From positions 1-64,000 of the forward strand of contig NZ_NXLL01000001.1 in NCBI RefSeq assembly GCF_003364115.1: a stretch of DNA of 64,000 bases, given 5' to 3'. The position numbers were made by a program, and so were the translations under genes. Numbering within the stretch: position 1 is the stretch's first letter; each line of letters opens with the position of its first letter. A model generated the notes under the pieces. That model was not told the DNA's origin. It did no database searches and saw nothing but the letters and a program-made list of their open reading frames with translations. This stretch comes from Helicobacter sp. MIT 00-7814. GTDB lineage: Bacteria > Campylobacterota > Campylobacteria > Campylobacterales > Helicobacteraceae. Shown one piece after another: positions 34,500-46,181 of the stretch.

Positions 34500-35855
34500 T
34501 TAAGAATTTCCTAACTCTTTTTCTAGCCCATATGCCGCATTTAGCACTTTTTGCTCTTCGCAAGAATTCCCGATAAACTGCACGCCAAAAGGCAGTCCCT
34601 GCAAGCCTTTGAGGCTAATTGATGGAATACAAATCGCAGGCAAACCAGCAAGATTCACACCAATTGTATAAATATCACTTAGATACATTTCAAGTGGCGA
34701 TGCGCTTGCGCCAAACTTAGGCGCGAGATTTGGCGCGATGGGGGAGAGCAAAACATCGCATTGCATAAATAAATTATCATATTGCGCTTTTATCAATTCG
34801 CGCACCTTTTGGGCTTTGAGATAATACGCGTCATAATAGCCACTACTTAGCACAAAATTCCCAAGCATGATTCTGCGCTTCACCTCATCGCCAAAGCCTT
34901 GCGTGCGCGTTTTTATGTAGAGTTCTTTGAGATTTGAGCTTTGCGCGCGATTGCCATAGCGCACACCATCAAAGCGCGCGAGATTTGAGCTGGCTTCCGC
35001 GGTGCAGAGGATATAATAAGCTGAAATGTGATAGCTCACATCAAGCATTTCTACTTCTACAAGGCTATGTCCCATGGATTCTAGGATTTTCGCGCATTCG
35101 TGGTAGTTTTGCGCGACTTCTTTGCTTGCAGATTCTAAGAATCCTTGCGGGATTCCAATTTTGTAGCGCACATTGCTGTCTAAATTGTCAAAAGTGCTTG
35201 TTGGTGGGAGTTTCAAAGAAGTAGAATCTTTTGCGTCATGCCCGCTAATAGCATCAAGCAATAAGCTTGCATCCTCGACATTTTGCGTGATTGGTCCGAT
35301 TTGATCCAAACTTGAGCTATAGGCTACAAGTCCATATCTACTCACGCGCCCATAAGTTGGCTTCAATCCCACACAGCCACAATATCCCGCTGGCTGGCGG
35401 ATAGAGCCACCTGTATCACTACCTAAAGACGCGATGGCTAAGCCCCCAGCCACCGCCGCAGCGCTTCCACCGCTTGAGCCACCGGGCACGCGTGAAGTAT
35501 CGCGCGGATTTTTGGTGCGTCCATACGCGCTAGATTCTGTCGTGCTTCCCATGGCAAATTCGTCCATATTCGCGCGCCCAAAGCCACACATGCCGTTTTT
35601 ATGGAGATTCTCAATCACACTTGCATTGTATGGTGCGACATAGCCTTTTAAGATATTCGAGCCACAGGTAATTTCCCAGCCTTTGACATTAATATTATCT
35701 TTGATTAAAATCGGCACGCCAGATTCACTTGAGCTTTCAAGCGCGCCGATGTAGGCGTTTAGCTCGATATTTTCTTGTGCTTTTTTGATGATTTCAGATT
35801 TTATCTCTTTGAGTTGTTCCTCTTTGAGACTTAATGCTTGTTTTAAAGTTATCAT
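34500..35855 (-). CDS. gatA: Aspartyl/glutamyl-tRNA amidotransferase subunit A
   Basis: 451 residues. The amidase signature [20 protein letters not shown] with the downstream [11 protein letters not shown] contains the Ser-cisSer-Lys triad elements; the catalytic Lys is in [12 protein letters not shown]. GatA releases ammonia from glutamine for the GatCAB complex, which corrects mischarged Glu-tRNA-Gln and Asp-tRNA-Asn, needed in Helicobacter. gatB and gatC are not in this window. Confidence 0.95.
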   Translation of the reverse strand: MITLKQALSLKEEQLKEIKSEIIKKAQENIELNAYIGALESSSESGVPILIKDNINVKGWEITCGSNILKGYVAPYNASVIENLHKNGMCGFGRANMDEFAMGSTTESSAYGRTKNPRDTSRVPGGSSGGSAAAVAGGLAIASLGSDTGGSIRQPAGYCGCVGLKPTYGRVSRYGLVAYSSSLDQIGPITQNVEDASLLLDAISGHDAKDSTSLKLPPTSTFDNLDSNVRYKIGIPQGFLESASKEVAQNYHECAKILESMGHSLVEVEMLDVSYHISAYYILCTAEASSNLARFDGVRYGNRAQSSNLKELYIKTRTQGFGDEVKRRIMLGNFVLSSGYYDAYYLKAQKVRELIKAQYDNLFMQCDVLLSPIAPNLAPKFGASASPLEMYLSDIYTIGVNLAGLPAICIPSISLKGLQGLPFGVQFIGNSCEEQKVLNAAYGLEKELGNS

Positions 35856-35915
35856 ACAAACCTCTTAAAGTGAAAATTTCGCGCGCATTATAATGCCTTT
35901 TGGCTTAGTGGCATA

Positions 35916-36635
<720 letters not shown>

Positions 36636-36737
36636 TTAAAAGTTTAGATTTGCAGTTTGGGTTTGTGTGAAAAATTACATGCAATGGTATCTAAGGCTTA
36701 CTAATATTCTTATTAAAGAGTTGTTTAAAGTTTTTCG

Positions 36738-36833
36738 TATTACAATGCGCGCGGGATTTTTGAAAGCTTAATTTTAGCTTAATGATACCCACGCTTTTAG
36801 GCAAAGATTCTCTAAGATTTTAAGAATCTTTGC
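36738..36833 (+). promoter_or_regulatory. amt promoter and leader hairpin
   Basis: An extended -10 (TATTACAAT, 36738-36746) lies about 109 bases before the amt ATG. The leader contains an 11-bp perfect inverted repeat, GCAAAGATTCT (36801-36811) and AGAATCTTTGC (36823-36833), about 20 bases before the ATG, with no T-run after it. It could be an operator or leader RNA hairpin. Confidence 0.5.
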
Positions 36834-36854
36834 ACTCAAAACAAGGAATGCCCT

Positions 36855-38093
36855 ATGAATGCTATCAATACGACTTTTATTATGCTGTGTAGCTTGCTTG
36901 TGTTATTGATGACGCCAGCGCTTGCGATGTTTTATTCTGGTATGGTGAAAAGCAAAAATGTGCTAAACACTATAATGAATGGCTTTATCGTCTTTGGCGT
37001 GATTACTTTGCAGTGGATTTTTATTGGCTTTAGCCTGTCTTTTAGCGAGGATAGCGGGGCTGGGATTATTGGGGGCTTTGCGAACTTCGCGCTCAATGGA
37101 ATTACAGGCTATAATAATTCTGGTGTGCCAAATATTTTGTATGTTATTTTTCAGATGATGTTTGCGCTTATCGCCTCAGCCATTATCACAGGCTCGCTTG
37201 TTGGGCGCATTAAGCTTGGTGTGCTGGTGGTGTTTTTGCTCTTTTGGAGCACTTTAGTATATGATGTGCTTGCGCATATGATTTGGAGTAGTGAAGGATT
37301 CTTGCTTTCACGCGGAGGGCTAGATTTTGCCGGTGGGGGCGTGGTGCATATTAGCTCGGGTGTAGCGGGGCTTATTGGTGCGCTTATGGTGGGCGCGAGA
37401 AAAGAGGCAGTTTCGCACATGCAAGGTGGCGCGTCCTCTGTGCCTTATGCGTTTTTGGGCGCGATTTTGCTCTTCATCGGCTGGCTAGGATTTAACGCCG
37501 GAAGTGCAGGCGAAGTCAATGATATCGCCGTAAATGCCTTTGTTGTGACGATCATTTCTGCAGCAAGCGGATTTTTAATCTGGGTGCTTTTAGAGTGGAG
37601 CATACACAAGCGCCCCACACTTTTAGGAAGCCTAAGCGGGCTTGTGAGCGGGCTTGTAGGCATTACGCCAGCATGCGGGTATGTGGGGATTTTTTCCGCG
37701 ATTATTATTGGTGGATTATGCGCGCTGTTTTGCTACATGGGGCTAAGCTTTATCAAATACAAGCTTAAGTGGGACGATTCGCTTGATGCGTTTTCACTGC
37801 ATGGCATTGGCGGTGTGTGGGGCGGTATCGCCACAGGGCTTTTTGCAAGCGCGGAAGTTAATCCAGCCGCAGCGGGTGAGGGCACTTTGGGCGAAGGGCT
37901 ATTTATTAGCGGGAATATGCATTTATTCCTTGAGCAACTCCTTGGCGTGGTGATTTGCATTGGTTTATCAGCGGTGGTAAGCTTTGTGATTTTTAAGATT
38001 ATCTCGCTTTTTACGGATTTGCGCGTGAAGGAAGAAATCGAGGATCAAGGGCTAGATAGCGCATTGCATGGGGAAAATGCGTATAATCTATAA
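36855..38093 (+). CDS. amt: Ammonium transporter
   Basis: 412 residues, about 11 membrane segments. The start FIMLCSLLVLLMTPALAMFY, then SGMVKSKNVLNTIMN, GGGVVHISSGVAGLIGA and DDSLDAFSLHGIGGVWGGIATG are Amt/MEP/Rh landmarks; the two pore histidines are in VVHISSG and SLHGIGG. No glnK/PII gene follows, unlike many amt loci. In a urease-bearing or ammonia-rich lifestyle it would serve ammonium uptake or sensing. Confidence 0.94.
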   Translation: MNAINTTFIMLCSLLVLLMTPALAMFYSGMVKSKNVLNTIMNGFIVFGVITLQWIFIGFSLSFSEDSGAGIIGGFANFALNGITGYNNSGVPNILYVIFQMMFALIASAIITGSLVGRIKLGVLVVFLLFWSTLVYDVLAHMIWSSEGFLLSRGGLDFAGGGVVHISSGVAGLIGALMVGARKEAVSHMQGGASSVPYAFLGAILLFIGWLGFNAGSAGEVNDIAVNAFVVTIISAASGFLIWVLLEWSIHKRPTLLGSLSGLVSGLVGITPACGYVGIFSAIIIGGLCALFCYMGLSFIKYKLKWDDSLDAFSLHGIGGVWGGIATGLFASAEVNPAAAGEGTLGEGLFISGNMHLFLEQLLGVVICIGLSAVVSFVIFKIISLFTDLRVKEEIEDQGLDSALHGENAYNL

Positions 38094-38442
38094 AAAATGT
38101 ATCGCTTTGTCGAGTAAAACTTGCCAAAGCTCCGCTACGCTTCCAACTGCGCGGGAATAAATCCCGCTTTGTTTTTAGCTTCGCGCACATACTCTACCTT
38201 TTCTAATTGTTTAGATTTGCAGATTCTGTAACGCGGTTTGGCGATTTTTAGAATCTTTATGGATTGCTCCGCTACCTATTCCTTTGGATGTATCACTTGT
38301 GCGAACAAAGTCCGCACAAGCTCCGCTTCGCGCACATATACAACCATTTTTAATTGATAAGATTTCAAGATTCTTTAACGCTATTTTGGCACTTTGCAAA
38401 TCCATAGCAATGGTTAAAGCTTTTAGAATCCCATTAAAAACC
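38094..38442. repeat. Non-coding spacer with two minus-strand modular hairpin repeats
   Basis: 349 bases without a gene. A degenerate copy lies at about 38150-38215 (GCGGGATTT/AATCCCGC-like stem). A full copy at 38289-38362 has stem CTTGTGCG (38320-38313 on the minus strand) / CGCACAAG (38303-38296), between GCGCGAAGCGGAG and TGATACATCCAAAGGAA. It is a fourth stem sequence in the same frame of flanks. Confidence 0.75.
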
Positions 38443-39831
38443 TTACAGGCGCTCTAGCAATTTTCCAAAAACAAAATTATCTTTTACCTGCGTGATTTGG
38501 CAAAGATACGCGCCAGAAGCAAGATTTTGGTTAGAATCTAACAAAGACACGTCATTTAAATCCGTATCATTAATAAGAATCTCCCCATCAATCTCACGCG
38601 CCCAAAGCCTAGAACGCGCGCTGTAAAAATACGGGCTAATCTCAGATTTCCCCTCAACAATCACTTCGATATTTTTACCTAGCATTGCGTGAAAATGTGC
38701 TTTTTGCTGTTTTGCTAAAATCTTATTTAAGCACTTGATACGCGCGCTTGTAAGCTTTTTCTCCACTTGTGGAAGAGCAAAACTCTGCGTATTTTCCTGC
38801 GGGGAATATTCAAAAATATTCACCCTATCAAAGTTAAACTCCTCCACAAACGCACACAACTCTTCAAACTCCGCCTCGCCTTCGCCCGGGTGTCCTAGAA
38901 TAAAGCTCGTGCGCACAAAGGAATTTGGAATTTCGCGCATTTGTTTGAGAAGCTTTAAATGATAAGCTTTATTCGCGCCGCGATTCATAATTTTTAGCAT
39001 AGAATCCGCAATATGCTGCAGTGGCATATCAAAATAAGGCAAAAATGTAGATGAGCGCGCGATAGATTCTATCAACGCGGGCGTGGTGGTACTAGGATAG
39101 AGATACAAAATGCGCGCAGTGATTGGAAGATTTAGCTTATCAATTGCTTCAATTAGCGCGATAAGTCCATCCTTTTGCCCCCTATCGCGCAAAAATGAGC
39201 TAGAATCTTGCGCAATAAAACTAAAGTCCCTAAAGCCCCTGTTATAAAGACTTTCAAGCTCTTTTATCACAGAATCTAGCGTGCGCGAAAAGAGCTTCCC
39301 CTTAAAATGCGGTATCGCGCAGAAACTGCATTGCTGATTGCAACCCTCACTCAATTTGATATACGCATGAAAGGTGGAATTAACAATGACGCGCTCACTC
39401 CCCTCATCTGCCAAAAAAACCTTTTTGGAATGCAAGCCTCTTTTTTGCTCAAGCATCACATCGATTTTGTCATAATCCCCAACGCCAGTGATTATATCAA
39501 TCTCTGGAATCTGCGCTTTTAGCTCATCATAATAGCGCTCGCTCAAGCACCCGCTCACCACAAGCATTGCGTCATTTTTGCGCTTATTTGAGGCTTCAAA
39601 AATTGTCGCGATACTCTCTTGCTTTGCAGATTCTATAAATCCGCAAGTATTGATAATGATGACATCGGCACTCTCCACATCTTGCGTGATTTCATATTCT
39701 TTCAAGCGCCCAAGCATCACTTCAGAATCTACAAGATTTTTCGTGCAACCAAGCGAGATAATATGAAGTTTTTTTGCGTCCGTTTTTCCCTCCGCCTTTA
39801 GCTCCATTTTAGATTCTGTGGTGCATTGCAT
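38443..39831 (-). CDS. rimO: Ribosomal protein S12 methylthiotransferase
   Basis: About 462 residues if ATG 39831 is used; ATG 39807 gives a start closer to the H. pylori protein, and a frame from 39873 overlaps fabI. The first cluster region is HIISLGCTKNLVDSEVMLG with its conserved Cys residues. The radical-SAM CxxxCxxC is in GCNQQCSFCAIPHFKGK, and a C-terminal TRAM domain is present. RimO adds a methylthio group to the conserved Asp of S12. It follows fabI on the same strand. Confidence 0.93.
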   Translation of the reverse strand: MQCTTESKMELKAEGKTDAKKLHIISLGCTKNLVDSEVMLGRLKEYEITQDVESADVIIINTCGFIESAKQESIATIFEASNKRKNDAMLVVSGCLSERYYDELKAQIPEIDIITGVGDYDKIDVMLEQKRGLHSKKVFLADEGSERVIVNSTFHAYIKLSEGCNQQCSFCAIPHFKGKLFSRTLDSVIKELESLYNRGFRDFSFIAQDSSSFLRDRGQKDGLIALIEAIDKLNLPITARILYLYPSTTTPALIESIARSSTFLPYFDMPLQHIADSMLKIMNRGANKAYHLKLLKQMREIPNSFVRTSFILGHPGEGEAEFEELCAFVEEFNFDRVNIFEYSPQENTQSFALPQVEKKLTSARIKCLNKILAKQQKAHFHAMLGKNIEVIVEGKSEISPYFYSARSRLWAREIDGEILINDTDLNDVSLLDSNQNLASGAYLCQITQVKDNFVFGKLLERL

Positions 39832-39851
39832 AGATTCCAAAATTTGCGCCT

Positions 39852-40694
<843 letters not shown>

Positions 40695-40766
40695 TTATAG
40701 AATCCGCTTTTTTCAAGGCGAAATTATAAAAAAGCTTGGCTTAAAAGAAGCAAACTAAGGCGAAGT

Positions 40767-41996
40767 TTATGCGAAAGATTTTTTCATATCAATCACATAG
40801 CGGAATTTTGCCTTTCCCGTAGTGAGATTCTCATACGCTTCATCGATTTTATCAGCAGTGATGATTTCAGTTTCAGGGTAGATTTTGTGTTTGAGTGAAA
40901 AATCTAGCATTTCTTGCGTCTCCTTCATACCGCCTATAAGCGAGCCATAGACTTTTTTGCCCGCTTTGAAAATGAAAGTATCAGTATTAAGCGTTGGCAT
41001 AGAATCTTGTGGTGGGCGTCCCACAATCGCAAGCTCCCCGCCGTATTTCAAAAGCTCAACATATTGCGCCAAATCATATTTTGTCGGAATTGTTGAAATA
41101 ATCAAATCAAAGCGCTCTTTGACCTCGTTTGGATCAGTCGTTGTGTAGAGCTTTTTAGCACCCATCGCAAGGGCTTCTTTTTCTTTTTTGTTGTTTCTTG
41201 CAAATACGCTTACTTCCGCACCCATTTGCACTGCGTATTTTACCGCCATTGAGCCAAGCCCGCCAAAGCCCGCAACTGCGACTTTGCTACCTTTTTTCAC
41301 CTTGCTAAATTTAAGCGGGGAATAAGTCGTAATGCCCGCGCAAAGCAAAGGCGCGACTTTATCAAGTGGTGCGTCTTTTGGCACGGTTACAGCAAATTTT
41401 TCGCTCACAACGATATTGCTTGAGTACCCACCGCGCGTGATTTCATCATTATGGAAGAAATCTTTGCTGTTATAGGTGAAGACGGTTTTTTTGTTGTCAC
41501 AAAATTGCTCATGTCCGCTTTTGCACGCCTCGCATTCTCCGCAGGAATTTACCATACAGCCCACGCCTGCGTAATCACCGACTTTGAATTTTTTCACATT
41601 TTTGCCCACGGCTATCACGCGCCCTGCGATCTCATGTCCGGGCACTAGCGGATAGGTGGTGCCTTCCCACTCGTCTTTGACATAGTGAATATCGCTGTGG
41701 CAGATCCCAGAAAACAGAATCTCTATGACGATGTCATTTGCGCCCATTGGGTGGCGAGAGAAGGTCATGGATTTGAATTTTGACTTGCTAGATTCTACGC
41801 CAAAGCCTTTGGCGGGGATTCTCTCTCCATTGCTAATGGCATTTTTTATAAGATCTTGTTCATTACGCCCTTGCGTGCTTTGCGCATTTTGTGCGCCTTG
41901 TGCGCTTAGAGGTGAGAGGATCGCGCTCCCAGCTAAGGCTAATGCGCCAAATCTCCCTGCAGTTTTCACAAACTCTCTTCTGTCTTTGTTTGTCAT
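40767..41996 (-). CDS. Zinc alcohol dehydrogenase with a Tat-type signal
   Basis: 409 residues. The first 60 are extra compared with the usual 350-residue family: NKDRREFVKTAGRFGALALAGSAILSPLSAQ has a twin-arginine, FVK and hydrophobic stretch, as in Tat signals. Then come the catalytic zinc Cys (GICHSDIH), GHE, the structural zinc cluster C-GECEACKSGHEQFC, and the nucleotide fold AGFGGLGSMAVKYAVQMGAE. It belongs to the cinnamyl-alcohol-dehydrogenase branch (H. pylori HP1104-like), which uses NADP(H). A periplasmic place is hard to reconcile with cofactor supply. Its promoter matches that of the transporter gene at 22276. Confidence 0.85.
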   Translation of the reverse strand: MTNKDRREFVKTAGRFGALALAGSAILSPLSAQGAQNAQSTQGRNEQDLIKNAISNGERIPAKGFGVESSKSKFKSMTFSRHPMGANDIVIEILFSGICHSDIHYVKDEWEGTTYPLVPGHEIAGRVIAVGKNVKKFKVGDYAGVGCMVNSCGECEACKSGHEQFCDNKKTVFTYNSKDFFHNDEITRGGYSSNIVVSEKFAVTVPKDAPLDKVAPLLCAGITTYSPLKFSKVKKGSKVAVAGFGGLGSMAVKYAVQMGAEVSVFARNNKKEKEALAMGAKKLYTTTDPNEVKERFDLIISTIPTKYDLAQYVELLKYGGELAIVGRPPQDSMPTLNTDTFIFKAGKKVYGSLIGGMKETQEMLDFSLKHKIYPETEIITADKIDEAYENLTTGKAKFRYVIDMKKSFA

Positions 41997-42029
41997 GTTT
42001 TGTCCTTTGTTTTAAGATTGAAAAATGAA

Positions 42030-42063
42030 ATTATAAAAGATGACACTTGGTGTCTGTCAAGGG
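42030..42063 (-). promoter_or_regulatory. Promoter with 19-base spacer and inverted repeat (copy 2)
   Basis: On the minus strand: TTGACA (42060-42055), a 19-base spacer with GACACCAAGTGTC, and TATAAT (42035-42030), 34 bases before the dehydrogenase ATG. The layout and 21 bases are the same as at 22309-22342. Confidence 0.6.
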
Positions 42064-42184
42064 GTTTTGTGAAAATTTATGAGGAAAATTGAGGAAAGCT
42101 TATTTTTGTTGGGGAAAATATTTGGAAATAGAATTATGAGATTCTGTAAAATCAAGTGGAGTTTTAGAATCTCATTGCGAGATT

Positions 42185-43079
42185 CTAGGCTTTACTAAAT
42201 TGCGCAATAAGTGTGTCTGTCGCACCTAAACTTGCTAAGGTGTTTTCATAAGCTTGCTGCAAAATAGGATTGTCTAAAAAATTTCCCCAAACTTTTTGCC
42301 CGGCAGGCTTACCAAAAGAAAGCCAATAGAGTGTATTTGAGAGTGGGTAACGCTGGATTCCCTTTACAAAATCAACATGCAAACCTGCTTTTTGAGCGAG
42401 CATAGTCAAAGTAGCAGGAGTAAAATAATATAAATGGGCGCTCCAGTAAATAAATTCAGAATATGCTTTATTTTTAAAGAGAGTGAGCAATGCATCACTA
42501 CCAGTCGGTACTTCAACTATTATCTTAGATTGACTATCTCTCATTCTTTCTTTTAATTGTTTTAAAATATTAATAGGGTCTTTTAGGTGCTCTAAAACAT
42601 GAAAAGCAGTTATAATATCATATACCCCCCCCCCCTAGATCAGCTATACTCCTTGCTAATCGGATATCATTTTCTTTGTAAATAGTTTCCACTTGCTCTT
42701 CTATTTCTACACCCACGACTGACTTTGCAAATTCTTTTGCCATAATTAAAAACTCTGCTCTGCCACTACCAAAGTCAAGCAAATCCTTACCAATAATTGT
42801 ATTTTGCACAAATTCCAAACGCCTTTTGATTTGACTTTCTCTATCTTTTGAGAGTATTCTTATTGCTTGTTGAGTATCAGTTCCGTAATCTCTTTGGGCA
42901 AATTTAAAAAAATCTGCATCATTCATTTTGTTATGCTTATAAAACTCTTCATCTGCTTCGTTAGTATTCAAAAATACCAAACCGCAATTGCTGCACTCCA
43001 AAATTTTTATATTTGGATTATCTCTAACTTTTCCATCTCTTTGAAAATTCTCAACAGAATCGCACAAATAACAATTCAT
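42185..43079 (-). CDS. Phase-variable class I methyltransferase, out of frame in this copy
   Basis: Two parts of one gene. The N-terminal part (42618-43079) begins MNCYLCDSVENF with a zinc-ribbon-like Cys pattern (CYLC and CSNC), then the AdoMet site LLDFGSGRAEFL and SIADLGGGGI, where it stops just after an 11-base G tract. In another frame the DNA continues YDIITAFHVLEHLKDPINIL, the rest of the methyltransferase domain, to 42185. With 10 or 13 Gs the two halves join as one protein of about 297 residues. It probably methylates a sugar or glycan intermediate. It is downstream of the aldolase gene on the same strand. Confidence 0.8.
42625..42635 (-). repeat. Poly-G tract, 11 bases, inside methyltransferase gene (OFF)
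   Basis: C11 on the plus strand. With 11 the frame ends at TGA two codons later; 10 or 13 restores the full methyltransferase. Confidence 0.9.
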
Positions 43080-43089
43080 TGTTTCCTCC

Positions 43090-44715
43090 CTATTTTTGAA
43101 ATTGAGATTCTGTGATAAACTCTATAGGAAAATCACTATTTCTCGTTCTTATATAATCCTCAAACATAGACTTGATTTCCTGATTTAATTGCAAAACTTT
43201 TGTTGAGCTAACTTGCACTTCCAATTCTTCGTCAAAGTAATTTTCTGTCAAACTATAACCATCAAACCCAGCTAAACCTATAGAGTTAATCGGAAACATA
43301 TCAAGTAATCTTAACAATAAAATGACAGAATTGTCAAGATTGTTCCAACCCTGCTTTATAACCCTATTAATATCAATAATAAAATTATTAGGCTTTGTAT
43401 CTTCCTGCTTAATGTTGGAAAGGAGAATTTTTGGATATTTTTGAAATTCCAAATCATTCTCCCAGTATTCATAACGCTTAATATTACTCATATAGACAAA
43501 ATCAGATTTGAATTTTTTGTCTATAAAATTAACACTAATTACTAGCGAATTGGCTTTTTCACAATAGGATAAAACCTTGCTACTCTGTTTGAATAAAGAT
43601 TTTCCGGGGATCAGTATTACAATATCTTTAAATTTAAGATATGCTTCTAATTTTTCAATATCATCCTGCATACAATACTTTGTTGTCATATATTCAAGAT
43701 ATAAATTTTCAAGTAAATTATAGTCATAACGTTTGCGCTTTTGAGCGTCAAGCATACTAAGAATATTCATTAAATCTTTGGAAGATATATTACTTTTTTC
43801 CAAAAGATATAAAATATTATTTGTGTGCGCGTGATATGCACCAGTAATAAAATAAGGGATCGCATATCCCCAATCACACTTAGAACGTAGGCCACTTATA
43901 TAAATATCAATAGAATCCAAAATAGCTTCCATCTGATAGCTATATGCAAGTTTGGCATTCATATAGAGAGCTATAAGTTCTGTTGGTGTATTCCCAGCTC
44001 CTCTTCCCATACCATTTAGTGTTGTATCTATTACAACTTCTCTTTCCAATTGGGCTATTTTTAAAAAATATTGTGCCAAAGCGCTAGACATTTGTAGATT
44101 ATTGTGCGAGTGAAACCCCATTTTACATTGTTTGTAGAGATTATGATTGACTAAGGTAAAGATTCTCTGCAAATCTTCTAGATACATTGAGCCGAAAGTA
44201 TCCACGATAGAAAATAAATATGGTTTTATTTCATTTGAGAGTAAGATTACTTCCAATAATTCTTGATCACTATACCCTAACACATCCACAGGCTGAATAC
44301 AAACTCTATATCCCTTATCAACAATATCTTTTGCGATTCTTAATGCCTCATAACGCTCATGTTTAAAAAAGCAGAGCCTGATAATTTCTATACTTTGATG
44401 ATCTTGATATTTTTCTAGATTTTCAAAATTATATCTACTGAAATCAGCCATAAGCGCAAATTTTGAGTATTTTCTATGCTGTGGAATGTATTTATTTGCA
44501 TCACTCGGTGTTCGAAAAACAACCACTCCTTCACCAAAACCATCATTTTGCAAAAAGCCAATTTCTATAATATCAATTTTTGCTTCGACAAGAGATTTTA
44601 TAACTCCCCTTATTGTTTTATCTCCAAAAGTTTTATTAACTAGATACGCACCATCACGCAATGTACAATCTAGTAATTGTGCTTGTTTTACTCCTCCCTT
44701 ACCAAAATTGCTCAT
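43090..44715 (-). CDS. DRE-TIM aldolase with C-terminal domain, glycan-locus copy 1
   Basis: 541 residues from ATG 44715, which overlaps the upstream stop by 17 bp. Residues 10-290 are a HMGL/DmpG-like metal aldolase: LLDCTLRDGAYLVN (the DRE-type metal and proton site), GFHSHNNLQMS (HxH metal ligands) and NGMGRGAGNTPTEL. Known relatives join or split pyruvate or acetyl units and aldehydes. Residues from about 355 (DIVILIPGKSLF, then SVNFIDKK, SNIKRYEYW and GLAGFDGYS) form a second domain with no enzyme motif I recognise; it has a Rossmann-like look resembling DUF115/Maf proteins. It probably makes a 2-keto acid that the adjacent cytidylyltransferases activate. The paralogue is at 47150-48847. 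Confidence 0.75.
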   Translation of the reverse strand: MSNFGKGGVKQAQLLDCTLRDGAYLVNKTFGDKTIRGVIKSLVEAKIDIIEIGFLQNDGFGEGVVVFRTPSDANKYIPQHRKYSKFALMADFSRYNFENLEKYQDHQSIEIIRLCFFKHERYEALRIAKDIVDKGYRVCIQPVDVLGYSDQELLEVILLSNEIKPYLFSIVDTFGSMYLEDLQRIFTLVNHNLYKQCKMGFHSHNNLQMSSALAQYFLKIAQLEREVVIDTTLNGMGRGAGNTPTELIALYMNAKLAYSYQMEAILDSIDIYISGLRSKCDWGYAIPYFITGAYHAHTNNILYLLEKSNISSKDLMNILSMLDAQKRKRYDYNLLENLYLEYMTTKYCMQDDIEKLEAYLKFKDIVILIPGKSLFKQSSKVLSYCEKANSLVISVNFIDKKFKSDFVYMSNIKRYEYWENDLEFQKYPKILLSNIKQEDTKPNNFIIDINRVIKQGWNNLDNSVILLLRLLDMFPINSIGLAGFDGYSLTENYFDEELEVQVSSTKVLQLNQEIKSMFEDYIRTRNSDFPIEFITESQFQK

Positions 44716-45367
44716 TTTTAATAAACCTCCTGTATAAAATATCCGCAACTTCAAAATCTTCATGGTAATCTATATCTATAGTTTCCAATAAGCTACCCTC
44801 ATGAATATACGGATTTTCACTTGTCCTCCCATGATATTTTTTAAAAACATCTTTTGTGAATACATAAGGAGAAGATAATTCATAAAATATTGGTTGCATA
44901 TCTTGCGTTCTAGGTGCTTTATCTAGTGTAAAATTTAAAGGCGCATTTTTATACCATACAAATTTCTGCATTTTACCGCCAGCAAAAGCAGAGTCAAAAT
45001 TCCCAAGTTTTACAGTATTGATGCATTCTTGATATGTTTTAAGTTTTACAAAAGGAGAGGTAGCGCATGCTAAAATATAGATATCAGAATCTATCGCATC
45101 GCTAAATGCTTGGATTAAGTCAGCAGCCAAGGTTTCCTTTGTGTCAAGATTTGTTGGTCTTTGCAAAAATTTTATGCCATCCAATATATAAGGTTTAATG
45201 GCTTCATCACTACAAAATATATAAATATCATCTACTTCTTTACACTTTAAAAGAGTTTTTTGCACAAAATGTATCAAAGGCGTACCATCAAAAAAACACT
45301 TTATATTTTTATTAGGAAAACGCTCATTATTAAGCTTAATTGGGATAAATGCTACAACTTTCATCAT
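44699..45367 (-). CDS. CMP-sugar (acylneuraminate-type) cytidylyltransferase
   Basis: 222 residues from ATG 45367, where the upstream gene's TGA overlaps as ATGA. The start KVVAFIPIKLNNERFPNKN is the NeuA/KdsB nucleotide-binding loop; TPLIHFVQKTLLK, LACATSPFVK and SLLETIDIDYHEDFEVADILY are further family blocks. It would activate a ulosonic or nonulosonic acid with CTP. It is closest to the first half of the fused protein at 48844. No homopolymer is present in this gene. Confidence 0.82.
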   Translation of the reverse strand: MMKVVAFIPIKLNNERFPNKNIKCFFDGTPLIHFVQKTLLKCKEVDDIYIFCSDEAIKPYILDGIKFLQRPTNLDTKETLAADLIQAFSDAIDSDIYILACATSPFVKLKTYQECINTVKLGNFDSAFAGGKMQKFVWYKNAPLNFTLDKAPRTQDMQPIFYELSSPYVFTKDVFKKYHGRTSENPYIHEGSLLETIDIDYHEDFEVADILYRRFIKNEQFW

Positions 45368-46173
45368 GCCACCCCCAACAGAGAGTGTGGTATAGCAGGC
45401 GTATAAAGTCCCAAATGATATGTAAAAGCTAACGAAGGTGAATTTTTTAGATTTAAAAAACATCTATTTACCCCCCCCCTTTTTTTACATAACGCTAATT
45501 GTCGAGTTCCGATATGATATTTTTTATACAAAAACTCCGCAATTTCAAAATCTAATTCATTATCGATATCTATACTTTCGACTAATGGAATTATCTCAAA
45601 ATAAGGCTTGTATCCAACCACATCGCATTTTCTTATAGTTAAATCCCTAGAAATAATATAAAGCGCACTATTTAACACTAAAATATCTGGTAGATCCTGG
45701 CTTCTTGGCTTATGTTTTGGATCATAATTAAGAGGTTTTTGATTCAAATACAAAAATTCCTTGCATAAATGGGCGGTAGCAAGGCTATCATAGGAGCCAA
45801 TATTTTTTTTATAAGTTTTAAGGCAAGTGATAATTGTAGAATCAGTGATCATGGGGCTTGTTGCGTTAGAAAGAATCATGGTATCACTATTAATATTTTG
45901 AGCCAAATTCACCACAACTTCATTAATAGAAACTTCGCTTGTCGCAAAATATTCATCTCGCTTAACTACATTTACTCCAAGTTTTACGGCAATTTCTAAC
46001 ATTTCATCAGAGTTGGAATTTACTACAATTTCATCGATAAAACCTAGTGACTTAATTCTTTTCATTTGCAAAATTTTTACTTCCAGAAGACTGCTATTAG
46101 CAAAAGAGCGTAAATTTTTATTTTTTACTCGTTGAGAGCCAGAGCGAACAGGTATCACTGCTGTAAATTTCAT
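45364..46173 (-). CDS. CMP-sugar cytidylyltransferase with poly-G-controlled tail
   Basis: 269 residues; AAGGATAACACT before ATG 46173, after a leader hairpin. IPVRSGSQRVKNKNLRSF, SSLLEVKILQMKRI, LSNATSPMI and ESIDIDNELDFEIAEFLYKKY are NeuA-family blocks. The conserved part ends at about residue 228; then comes a 9-G tract and a 35-residue tail without family match, ending LLGVA. The tail's TGA overlaps the next gene's ATG. With 8 or 10 Gs the protein stops within about three codons of the tract. It is a paralogue of 50915-51649. Confidence 0.8.
   Translation of the reverse strand: MKFTAVIPVRSGSQRVKNKNLRSFANSSLLEVKILQMKRIKSLGFIDEIVVNSNSDEMLEIAVKLGVNVVKRDEYFATSEVSINEVVVNLAQNINSDTMILSNATSPMITDSTIITCLKTYKKNIGSYDSLATAHLCKEFLYLNQKPLNYDPKHKPRSQDLPDILVLNSALYIISRDLTIRKCDVVGYKPYFEIIPLVESIDIDNELDFEIAEFLYKKYHIGTRQLALCKKRGGVNRCFLNLKNSPSLAFTYHLGLYTPAIPHSLLGVA
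45471..45479 (-). repeat. Poly-G tract, 9 bases, 3' part of cytidylyltransferase gene
   Basis: C9 on the plus strand, next to a T7 run. Nine Gs give the long frame that ends on the next gene's start; 8 gives TAA at once, and 10 gives one Lys codon then TAG. Confidence 0.9.
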
Positions 46174-46181
46174 AGTGTTAT

